Source: Clostridiales bacterium
GTDB taxonomy: Bacteria > Bacillota > Clostridia > Oscillospirales > Acutalibacteraceae
Assembly (NCBI GenBank): GCA_012511005.1
Contig: JAAZGX010000133.1
Location: forward strand, 1 to 6,094
Length of the DNA: 6,094 bases
Reading direction: 5' to 3'
A program made the position numbers and the translations under genes. Below are positions 1-5,297 of this stretch, one piece after another (position 1 is the first letter of the stretch; every line of letters begins with the position of its first letter). The notes beneath the pieces were generated by a model. The model was given only the letters and a program-made list of their open reading frames with translations. It ran no database searches and was not told the origin of the DNA.

Positions 1-809
1 GAAGTCATAGTACATCCCGCCTGCACTTCGATAGTCTTTTTAAAATAAAAGGTCTTTTCTATTTTACTTCTTATTTTTTCTTTGTCTTCATCAGAAATTC
101 CCAGGGTATATACAAATACAGCGATTTTATTATCAATATTCTCCTTATATTCAGAAATAATATCATCTATATAAGATAACTGGCACTGCAAAAGCCGACC
201 CCTGTACTTTCTTTTTACGGAAAGCGCGCCCTCGCGTGATTCAATGCAGAGCTTTATCCCCAAGACATTTGCACCGAAACTCGCTAAAGCCGAACATCTT
301 CCGCCCTTGTGAAGATAATCAAGGTTATTTATTACAAAGGTGATTTTAACTTTCGTTTTTAACTGCTCTAATTCCGTTATAATCTCCTTTGAGGATAATC
401 CGCTTTCACGCATTTCACAACCTCTTAAAAGAAGAAGTGATATAGCCGCCGTTGCAAGAAGAGAATCTATAACATATACATTCGGAAAATCCTTTGATGC
501 AATAAGCGCGCTTTGGTGTGAGCCTGAAAGCTTAGATGAAAGAGAAATATGTATGATACTGTACCCTGCTTTGCTAAGCCTTCCAAAAACATCAATATAT
601 TCGCCAACCGTTACGGCAGATGTTTTCGGAAGCATTTTTGTTCTGTCTACATAGTCAATAACATCGGGAGATTGTATATCCTCCCCGTCCTTAAAGCTAT
701 CGTCTCCAAGAACAATATGCAAGGGTATAACCTCAATGTCAGTATAGCGAAGGGCAATATCCTTTGGTAAATCCCCTGCGCTATCAATAGTAAAAAATAT
801 TTTTTCCAT
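1..809 (-). CDS. DegV family protein (fatty-acid-binding), C-terminus cut off by window edge
   Basis: The frame is open from ATG at 809 to the left edge, giving 269 residues. DegV proteins are usually about 280-290 residues, so only the last 15-20 are missing. Family motifs appear in order: IDSAGDLP (residues 8-15), KTSAVTVGEY (62-71), SSKLSGSHQSA (91-101, which supplies the Ser that contacts the lipid carboxylate), VIDS (113-116), the YLHKGGR stretch (165-171) leading into GANVLGIK, and the start of the C-terminal segment (QAGCTMT). DegV proteins are cytosolic and bind a single fatty acid; some deliver exogenous fatty acids to the FakA kinase (family knowledge). Whether this one is a FakB partner cannot be seen here, and no fakA is in the window. 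A GAGG Shine-Dalgarno at 816-819 lies 6 nt before the ATG. The gene starts 11 nt after the lipoprotein gene with no terminator between, so the two are probably co-transcribed. Family assignment is confident; ligand and pathway are not. Confidence 0.93.
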   Translation of the reverse strand, partial: MEKIFFTIDSAGDLPKDIALRYTDIEVIPLHIVLGDDSFKDGEDIQSPDVIDYVDRTKMLPKTSAVTVGEYIDVFGRLSKAGYSIIHISLSSKLSGSHQSALIASKDFPNVYVIDSLLATAAISLLLLRGCEMRESGLSSKEIITELEQLKTKVKITFVINNLDYLHKGGRCSALASFGANVLGIKLCIESREGALSVKRKYRGRLLQCQLSYIDDIISEYKENIDNKIAVFVYTLGISDEDKEKIRSKIEKTFYFKKTIEVQAGCTMT

Positions 810-820
810 TCCCTGCCTCG

Positions 821-2581
821 TCATTTAGTAAATTTGAACAACACTCCCACAGAGTATTCACCGTTGCTTTTTTGACCGGGTATGTCCGAAAGAGCATTGT
901 CAGAGGAAAATGTTTTTCCGGCACATATATATCCGCCGGAAACGGCGCAAATGCTTTCCGCAGCTTCGTCGTGGCTGCCGCCTAAGCCCTTCGTCCACTT
1001 CAATTCACCGGAATACGAAAAACACGCTACAACAATATCTTGCCCGCCATTGTTGCCAACGGCTCTTAAATCTCTTATTGATGACTTTGAATAGCCGGCA
1101 GCAACATAGCCGTCCGCCGTGCAGACTACGCTTGAAAAGCTATCATCGTACTGCCCTCTAAACGGACTGCCCCAGAATATAGTCCCTTCTTTATCCACTC
1201 TAATTATATAAGCGTCATACTCTCCTTTTGCAGAAAGCTCTCCCGTAAAAAAGCCGTCCATAGAGTTTGAGCGGCCAACGATAACGCAACCGTCGCCATT
1301 GTTTGCAAGAGTAATCCCGGGGAAGTATTCTATATTAGAGCCTGATATGGGCGTTGCCCAAACTTGTTTACCCTTACTGTCAAGCTTAATTACTGCGGCG
1401 TCACTTTTGCCCTTGCACTCGAAAAAGAAGTCGGAGTAAATAACAGCCGAAATGTAAAAGCCTCCATCTTTTGCAGCGCATATGCCTACAAAACGGTCCC
1501 GTGCGCCGCCTATAATATTTGCAAAAAGCTTTTCGCCCGACGAGGAATATTTTACAATACAGCAAGAGGAGTCTGTAAGCGCGCGCTTGAATGCAGCAAC
1601 ATCACCGTCATTAGTACCAACAGAGCCGACGCAAACGACACTCATATCATCAAGCACGGCAATATCTATAAACATATCTGTAGTTGATGTTCCAAAACTT
1701 CTTGCCCAAAGCTTTGTTCCGTTTTTATCAAGCTTGTACACAACAGCATCATAAGAGCCTTGTCTCTCTTGTCCGTCCCCCGGCACCGTTGAGTACCCCG
1801 CGGCATATATACTACCGTCTTTTGCAACCTCAACTGTCGTCAGAGCTATAACTCCTGTGCCGCCGATAACCTTTTTCCACTCCACGCCGCCGTCTTTATC
1901 GTATTTTACGACCGCCGTAGCAGGAGTGCTGTACCCGTTCATAAGTCCTTTTAAGTCAGCGTCAGTAGAGTTTGTAACAACGAGTGCTACACATCCGCCG
2001 TCAAAGGTGGGGGCAACGCTTGGTATATAATCCTGCAAAGTACCTCCAAATGTTCTTTTCCAGCTTGTTTTCGTAATTTCAGGAGAGGTGGGCAGAGGGT
2101 CTGATTCTACTTTTGTATATGTTATAACATTACCTTTAGTATCGGTCTGTGTGTTACCGAGCCCGTCCGTAAGCGGAACATTAATTATACTTGTAGTACC
2201 CGGTGTTCCGGTAGATTTACTCGTCTGTTTTGGGAAAGTAGGTTTTACCACAATGGTTTCCGTGACAGGACTTCCTGCCGCGTCCGTTACTGCTTTACCG
2301 TCTTTATCAGTAACAGGAATTGCAACGGTTATATCGTTATAAACAGCCGTTGTAAGCGCTTTTCCTTTTTTGTCCGTCACTGCCATACCATCTTCGTCAG
2401 TAACCGTTACATAAACTGTTTCCGGTATAACCGTTATTACTTCACCGTTAACATCAGTAATAGTATTGCCATGCTCGTCCGTTACGGGAACACCGCCAGT
2501 CGGTTTCTTACAGCTCACAAACGCAATAGCAACAACTAATATAACGGTTGCCAACATCATTATCTTTCTTGTGTTTTTCAA
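821..2581 (-). CDS. Secreted lipoprotein with Thr-Asp/Gly spacer repeats and a predicted seven-bladed beta-propeller
   Basis: The 586-residue product starts with a lipoprotein signal: positively charged KNTRK, a hydrophobic stretch (MMLATVILVVAIAF) and a lipobox ending VSC, with the lipidated Cys at residue 24. It should therefore be anchored on the outer face of the membrane. Residues 31-154 hold four 20-residue repeats that look like an extended stalk. From about residue 173 there are seven repeats of 55-62 residues, each opening with an aromatic residue and a glycine turn (W174, W235, W292, F353, W408, W470, W529; SWKRTFGG, VEWKKVIGG, LKWTKGLGG and so on). Each then has a DGG/DG turn, a GYS-like strand and usually a V-x-K-x-D strand. 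This pattern fits a beta-propeller, and the final strand (VGVLFKFTK) would complete the last blade. Function is unknown; propellers often bind ligands or partners. I prefer TTG at 2581 over ATG at 2608 because an AGAGGTG site sits 8 nt before the TTG, while the ATG has none. degV follows after 11 nt. Confidence 0.88.
   Translation of the reverse strand: MKNTRKIMMLATVILVVAIAFVSCKKPTGGVPVTDEHGNTITDVNGEVITVIPETVYVTVTDEDGMAVTDKKGKALTTAVYNDITVAIPVTDKDGKAVTDAAGSPVTETIVVKPTFPKQTSKSTGTPGTTSIINVPLTDGLGNTQTDTKGNVITYTKVESDPLPTSPEITKTSWKRTFGGTLQDYIPSVAPTFDGGCVALVVTNSTDADLKGLMNGYSTPATAVVKYDKDGGVEWKKVIGGTGVIALTTVEVAKDGSIYAAGYSTVPGDGQERQGSYDAVVYKLDKNGTKLWARSFGTSTTDMFIDIAVLDDMSVVCVGSVGTNDGDVAAFKRALTDSSCCIVKYSSSGEKLFANIIGGARDRFVGICAAKDGGFYISAVIYSDFFFECKGKSDAAVIKLDSKGKQVWATPISGSNIEYFPGITLANNGDGCVIVGRSNSMDGFFTGELSAKGEYDAYIIRVDKEGTIFWGSPFRGQYDDSFSSVVCTADGYVAAGYSKSSIRDLRAVGNNGGQDIVVACFSYSGELKWTKGLGGSHDEAAESICAVSGGYICAGKTFSSDNALSDIPGQKSNGEYSVGVLFKFTK
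2120..2491 (-). repeat. Four coding repeats of a 20-residue Thr-Asp/Gly motif in the lipoprotein
   Basis: Four copies of the pattern [VI]x[VL]TDxxGxxxTDxxGxx[VIL]T lie at 2432-2491, 2351-2410, 2261-2320 and 2120-2179 (residues 31-50, 58-77, 88-107 and 135-154 from the TTG start). Each copy is itself two roughly 10-residue halves built on TDxxG. Linkers are short and Thr/Val-rich, except a Thr/Ser/Pro/Lys-rich one before the last copy. The copies differ at most variable positions, so this is an old or selected repeat rather than a recent duplication. Similar TDxxGxxVTD strings occur in surface proteins of gut Clostridia (from memory). A spacer between the lipid anchor and the propeller is the simplest reading. 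Confidence 0.85.
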
Positions 2582-2589
2582 CAAAAACA

Positions 2590-2596
2590 CACCTCT
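2590..2596 (-). promoter_or_regulatory. Shine-Dalgarno that fixes a TTG start for the lipoprotein
   Basis: AGAGGTG on the minus strand lies 8 nt upstream of TTG at 2581 and 5 nt upstream of a second, adjacent TTG at 2584. The 27-nt-longer reading from ATG at 2608 would place this motif inside the gene, has no Shine-Dalgarno of its own, and would add an awkward MFVLRGVFL before the normal signal-peptide N-region. TTG at 2581 is therefore favoured. Confidence 0.7.
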
Positions 2597-2655
2597 CAAT
2601 ACAAACATAGTATGGTTTTTGCATCATTATAAATAGCAAACAAAATTCCATATAA

Positions 2656-2684
2656 ATAGTATCATACTTTCTATTTTAATTCAA
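2656..2684 (-). promoter_or_regulatory. Predicted sigma-A promoter for the lipoprotein-degV operon
   Basis: On the minus strand, TTGAAT (2679-2684) is followed after 17 bp by TACTAT (2656-2661). TGA directly precedes the -10, giving an extended -10. Transcription would start near 2649, with a leader of about 68 nt before TTG at 2581. A second, overlapping reading (TTGGTT, 16 bp, TATGAT) is possible, so the exact hexamers are uncertain although the region is a credible promoter. Confidence 0.55.
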
Positions 2685-2716
2685 CCAAATTTTAAAAAAA
2701 TCCGAATAATTGGGCT

Positions 2717-2726
2717 CTTGTACAAG
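2717..2726. other. Perfect 10-bp palindrome between the divergent promoters
   Basis: CTTGTACAAG is its own reverse complement. It lies 13 bp upstream of the rightward -35 and 32 bp upstream of the leftward -35. An operator shared by both promoters is possible, but a 10-bp palindrome can easily arise by chance and I recognise no regulator consensus. Confidence 0.2.
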
Positions 2727-2739
2727 CAAAAAATTTTCA

Positions 2740-2768
2740 TTGAAATTATATTGACAATATGATATAAT
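2740..2768 (+). promoter_or_regulatory. Predicted sigma-A promoter for the EF-G-like gene
   Basis: TTGAAA (2740-2745) is followed after exactly 17 bp by a consensus TATAAT (2763-2768), in an AT-rich setting. Transcription would start at about 2774-2777, giving a leader of about 97 nt before TTG at 2872. The nearby TTGACA at 2751-2756 is only 6 bp from this -10 and cannot be its partner. Confidence 0.75.
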
Positions 2769-2776
2769 TTGTCTGT

Positions 2777-2875
2777 ATGCTTTTGCACTATTTCGTTTTT
2801 GAATACAAAGACGGAAAACTGAAGAAAACAGGCGCACGCCCAAAGGGCGTCACCTTTGAGGAGGAAAAATATTGA
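2777..2875 (+). CDS. Possible 32-codon leaderless small ORF overlapping the EF-G-like start codon
   Basis: An ATG at 2777 falls at the predicted transcription start and opens 32 codons. The product begins MLLHYFVFEYKDGKLKK and ends in TFEEEKY. The TGA stop (2873-2875) overlaps the TTG start (2872-2874) of the EF-G-like gene as TTGA, a typical arrangement for translational coupling. No Shine-Dalgarno precedes the ATG, so it would have to be translated as a leaderless message. It contains the Shine-Dalgarno of the next gene. Against it: an ORF this short in a purine-rich leader is not rare by chance, and I recognise no homologue. I list it as a candidate only. Confidence 0.25.
   Translation: MLLHYFVFEYKDGKLKKTGARPKGVTFEEEKY
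2836..2858 (+). promoter_or_regulatory. Two mutually exclusive leader hairpins next to the Shine-Dalgarno
   Basis: ACGCCC (2836-2841), AAA, GGGCGT (2845-2850) can form a 6-bp GC-rich hairpin with a 3-nt loop. The overlapping pair CAAAGG (2841-2846) and CCTTTG (2853-2858) can form another 6-bp stem with a 6-nt loop. Both use 2841 and 2845-2846, so only one can exist at a time. The second takes in the first G of the GAGGAGG Shine-Dalgarno. This could tune translation of the EF-G-like gene, but no known leader family is recognised and no terminator is formed. Confidence 0.35.
2858..2864 (+). promoter_or_regulatory. Strong Shine-Dalgarno supporting the TTG start of the EF-G-like gene
   Basis: GAGGAGG lies 7 nt upstream of TTG at 2872. 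The next in-frame candidate starts lie past the P-loop, so the TTG must be the true start: it gives the normal N-terminus for this family (a short lead, then NIRNIAVAGHGG). Confidence 0.9.
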
Positions 2876-4944
2876 AAGCTTATAGCACAGACAACATCCG
2901 TAATATAGCTGTTGCGGGACATGGCGGCAAAGGTAAAACCACGCTTTGCGAAGCTATGCTTTATGTGTCGGGCAGCACTGACAGGCTCGGCAAAGTGGCA
3001 GACGGTAACACAGTTATGGACTATGACGCCGAAGAGAAAAGAAAAGGCGTTTCTATTTCAAGTTCCGTAGCTCCCGCTGAATGGAAAGGCAAAAAGATAA
3101 ACTTAATTGACACCCCCGGATTTTTTGACTTTGCAGGAGGGCTAAGCGAGGGAGTGCGCGCCGCCGAAAGCGTGCTTATCGTAACATCTGCAGGCTCAGG
3201 TCTTGATGTCGGTGCAGAAAAGGCTATAAAAGCCGCAAACTCACGCAAAACAGCAAAAATGTTCGCCGTTACTAAAACTGATGCCGAACATACCGATTTT
3301 TATAAAACGATTGATGCTTTAACTGATGAATACGGCGCAAAAATCTGCCCCGTAATCGTACCCGTAATGGCAGGGGACACTGTAACATCATTTGTAAATT
3401 TAGCTACGGGAAAAGCTTATGAATATAAGAACGGCAAGGGTGCAGAAATAGACTTTGCGGGTGACGCGAAAGTCGATGCTATGAAAGAGGTCTTTAATGA
3501 AGCCGTTGCATCTGCTGACGAAGAGCTTATGGAAAAGTTTTTTATGGAAGAAGCATTTTCTTTTGAAGAAGTTCTAAAAGGTCTTCGCACAGGCATATCT
3601 ACGGGAGAAATCTATCCCGTGTTCGCTTGCTCCGGTGCAAACGCAGAGGCTATCGATATAATGCTTGACATTATCTCGGAGATTGCCCCCGCCGCAGGAG
3701 AAGCTAAAGAAATTGCTAAAAACTCTGCAGGTGAAGATGTTGAGCTTTCCTGTGACGAGAACGGACCGCTTGCCGCCATTTGTTTCAAAACTATAGCTGA
3801 CCCATTTGTTGGAAAAATGTCCTTCTTTAAAGTCGTATCAGGGAAAATCTCGTCCGACACTCCCGCCTACAATGCCACAACAGGGGAAACAGAAAGAATG
3901 GGCAAGCTCCTTTTCGTCAAAGGTGCAAAACAAGAGGAAGCTTCTGTTGTAAATGCAGGAGATATAGCCGTTCTTACAAAGCTTTCAAATACGAATACAG
4001 GCGATACCATCTGCTCCGCAAAAGAAGTATTAAAGCTAAAAACCGTAGACTTCCCTATTCCCTGTCTTTCAATGGCAGTTAAAACACGCAAAAAGGGCGA
4101 GGAAGATAAAGTTGCTGCAGGTCTTCGCAAATTAATGGAGGAAGACCCTACAATCATATTTGCAACTAATGAAGAGACAAAAGAGCAGGTAATATCAGGG
4201 CTTGGAGAGCAGCACCTTGATATTATCGTTAATAAACTAAAGACTAAATTCGGTGTAGAGGTGGACTTAACTTTGCCGAAAGTCGCATACCGTGAAACCA
4301 TACGCAAGGTCGTAGACAAGCAGGGTCGCCACAAGAAACAGTCCGGCGGTCACGGTCAGTTCGGCGATGTTTACATTCGTTTCGAGCCTTACTCCGGAGA
4401 AGAAGATTTTGTGTTCACCTCAAACGAGGTCGTCGGCGGCTCCGTTCCCAAAAACTATTTTCCTGCTGTTGAAAAGGGTCTAAGAGAGTGTATTGCAAGA
4501 GGCATGGTAGCAGGCTACCCAATGGTAGGAATTAAAGCCGCGCTCCACTTTGGCTCATATCACCCCGTTGATTCATCCGAAATGGCTTTCAAAACGGCAG
4601 CACAGCTTGCTTTTAAGGCAGCAATTCCGGAGGCTAACCCTGCCATTCTTGAGCCTATCGGCACAGTACAAGCATATATGCCCGATGATAATTTGGGCGA
4701 TATTATGAGTGATATTACGAGGCGCCGCGGCAGGGTTCTTGGCATGGGTGCCGCAGATGAGCCCAAAATGCAAAAGCTTGAGGCTGAAGTGCCAATGGCT
4801 GAAATGGGCGATTTTTCAACAGTCCTTCGTTCCGTAACTCAAGGCAGAGGTTACTTTTCAATGGATTTTGCCCGCTATGAGGAAGCCCCTGCAAACATAG
4901 CACAAAAGGTCATTGAAGACGCAAAGGCAGAGGAAGAAGAATAA
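2872..4944 (+). CDS. fusA2: Elongation factor G-like GTPase (EF-G2 type)
   Basis: The 690-residue product has the full five-domain EF-G length. The G domain carries P-loop GHGGKGKT (16-23), a switch I region reading KGVSI (58-62) instead of RGITI, G3 as DTPGFFDF (80-87) instead of DTPGHVDF, and G4 as TKTD (134-137) instead of NKxD. Domain II spans about 290-375, domain III about 395-476, domain IV about 480-592 (YRETIRK, QSGGHGQFGDV at 490-500, and the tip loop GSYHPVDSSE at 571-580), and domain V from about 593, ending in an acidic tail. This motif set marks the second EF-G class found beside the housekeeping FusA in many bacteria. It probably acts on the ribosome in translocation or a related step. 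F84 replaces the His that activates the hydrolytic water in canonical translational GTPases, so hydrolysis may be weak, slow or differently catalysed. The gene has its own promoter and terminator and is not in a str operon (no rpsL, rpsG or tuf nearby). The symbol follows common use for the paralogue. Confidence 0.93.
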   Translation: MKAYSTDNIRNIAVAGHGGKGKTTLCEAMLYVSGSTDRLGKVADGNTVMDYDAEEKRKGVSISSSVAPAEWKGKKINLIDTPGFFDFAGGLSEGVRAAESVLIVTSAGSGLDVGAEKAIKAANSRKTAKMFAVTKTDAEHTDFYKTIDALTDEYGAKICPVIVPVMAGDTVTSFVNLATGKAYEYKNGKGAEIDFAGDAKVDAMKEVFNEAVASADEELMEKFFMEEAFSFEEVLKGLRTGISTGEIYPVFACSGANAEAIDIMLDIISEIAPAAGEAKEIAKNSAGEDVELSCDENGPLAAICFKTIADPFVGKMSFFKVVSGKISSDTPAYNATTGETERMGKLLFVKGAKQEEASVVNAGDIAVLTKLSNTNTGDTICSAKEVLKLKTVDFPIPCLSMAVKTRKKGEEDKVAAGLRKLMEEDPTIIFATNEETKEQVISGLGEQHLDIIVNKLKTKFGVEVDLTLPKVAYRETIRKVVDKQGRHKKQSGGHGQFGDVYIRFEPYSGEEDFVFTSNEVVGGSVPKNYFPAVEKGLRECIARGMVAGYPMVGIKAALHFGSYHPVDSSEMAFKTAAQLAFKAAIPEANPAILEPIGTVQAYMPDDNLGDIMSDITRRRGRVLGMGAADEPKMQKLEAEVPMAEMGDFSTVLRSVTQGRGYFSMDFARYEEAPANIAQKVIEDAKAEEEE

Positions 4945-4956
4945 AAGCGAAACTCA

Positions 4957-5007
4957 AAGGGCGCATTAAAATCCAATTGTAGGGTTAAAATGCGCCCTTC
5001 ATTTTTT
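4957..5007 (+). terminator. Rho-independent terminator of the EF-G-like gene
   Basis: AAGGGCGCATT (4957-4967) and AATGCGCCCTT (4989-4999) form a perfect 11-bp stem around a 21-nt loop. They are followed by CA and six T residues (5002-5007). It begins 12 bases after the stop codon. The A-rich 5' flank is less convincing as a T-tract in the reverse direction, so rightward termination is the main role. Confidence 0.88.
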
Positions 5008-5029
5008 AAGTTAGTTTGCCTCCATTTAT

Positions 5030-5045
5030 TGTTCCACGGGGAACA
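5030..5045. promoter_or_regulatory. parS-like site 1, a hybrid palindrome
   Basis: TGTTCCACGGGGAACA differs by one base (position 10, T to G) from TGTTCCACGTGGAACA, a known parS variant of the ParB family. Its left half (TGTTCCAC) is a parS half-site. Its right half read on the other strand (TGTTCCCC) has the inner C that is typical of the Noc site ATTTCCCGGGAAAT. It lies 23 bases past the T-tract of the EF-G-like terminator. Binding is inferred from resemblance only. Confidence 0.6.
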
Positions 5046-5086
5046 TCCTTGGCATTACCATATTCATCATCTTGAGGTGCCGGACA

Positions 5087-5114
5087 TTAAAATGTTCCAC
5101 ATGGAACATTTTAA
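5087..5114. promoter_or_regulatory. parS-like site 2 inside a 28-bp near-perfect palindrome
   Basis: The core TGTTCCACATGGAACA (5093-5108) differs by one central base (G to A at 5101) from the parS variant TGTTCCACGTGGAACA. The symmetry extends well beyond the 16-bp core: 13-bp arms starting TTAAAATG and ending CATTTTAA match perfectly around the central CA. The arms could also form a hairpin in RNA, but there is no T-run of terminator type after it. Its centre is 63 bp from the centre of site 1. Together with the adjacent ParB/Noc-family gene this is best read as a centromere-like or Noc-family binding site. Confidence 0.7.
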
Positions 5115-5195
5115 GCAGTAAACCCGTATAGCATACATTAGCTGTCATTCTACTAATAAGTGCTTACAACACCATATAGCCATTTATACTGTTTC

Positions 5196-5236
5196 TATAA
5201 AAGCCTAAAGGGCGGCCGTTTCCGGTCGCCCTTTAG
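5196..5236 (-). terminator. Rho-independent terminator of noc
   Basis: A 14-bp stem is formed by 5205-5218 (CTAAAGGGCGGCCG) and 5223-5236 (CGGTCGCCCTTTAG), with one G-T type pair and a 4-base loop. Read on the minus strand the hairpin is followed by GCTTTTATAG, a short T-rich tail. Read on the plus strand it is followed by ACTGTGG, so it works leftward, for noc. It lies about 60 bases beyond the noc stop codon. Confidence 0.8.
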
Positions 5237-5282
5237 ACTGTGGATGTGGGGTGTGAAAGAGAAAGATATGGCTGTTTATATA

Positions 5283-5297
5283 AACCCTTTCGGGGTT
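5283..5297 (-). terminator. Small hairpin at the noc stop codon
   Basis: AACCC and GGGTT form a 5-bp stem around a 5-base loop. It overlaps the TAA stop of noc and is followed on the minus strand by TATATAAAC. It is too weak to be called a terminator with confidence; it may back up the stronger one downstream or be incidental. Confidence 0.25.

Larger units (their letters stand above)
4945..5295. other. Convergent non-coding interval between the EF-G-like gene and noc
   Basis: No convincing gene lies in these 351 bases. They hold, in order, the rightward terminator of the EF-G-like gene, two parS-like palindromes, about 90 bases (5115-5204) in which I see no promoter or structure, the leftward terminator of noc, and a small hairpin at the noc stop codon. 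The converging terminators leave the palindromes in a stretch probably little transcribed from either side. Confidence 0.7.

Noticed and set aside
340..770. Plus-strand open frames opposite degV
   Set aside because: They mirror the clear DegV coding frame on the minus strand, and no Shine-Dalgarno or recognisable domain supports them.
1312..1325. Noc-site-like TAATCCCGGGGAAG in the lipoprotein gene
   Set aside because: Beyond the central CCCGGG only 3 of the 8 outer positions match ATTTCCCGGGAAAT, and it lies in coding sequence (codons for PGITL).
882..2342. Plus-strand open frames opposite the lipoprotein gene
   Set aside because: They are shadow frames of the repeat-bearing lipoprotein. 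The repeat periodicity and signal peptide make sense only on the minus strand.
2751..2756. Perfect TTGACA hexamer as a -35 element
   Set aside because: It is only 6 bp from the TATAAT at 2763, and 17 bp downstream of it only TGTATG is found. TTGAAA at 2740 has the correct 17-bp spacing.
2836..2850. ACGCCCAAAGGGCGT hairpin as a transcription terminator or attenuator
   Set aside because: The 6-bp stem is not followed by a T-run; the Shine-Dalgarno follows instead.
3867..4334. 155-codon open frame on the minus strand inside the EF-G-like gene
   Set aside because: It is antisense to a strongly conserved coding region (domains II to IV). The translation is Ser-rich and unlike any family I recognise, as expected for a shadow frame.
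2872..4944. Tetracycline ribosomal protection protein (TetM-like) as an alternative identity
   Set aside because: The domain IV tip (GSYHPVDSSE), QSGGHGQFGDV and the end of domain V are EF-G-like, and the P-loop and G3 variants match the EF-G2 class rather than TetM.
5115..5204. Small RNA or promoter in the stretch between palindrome 2 and the noc terminator
   Set aside because: TATACT at 5186 has no credible -35 partner, and no stable hairpin or open frame of interest is visible.
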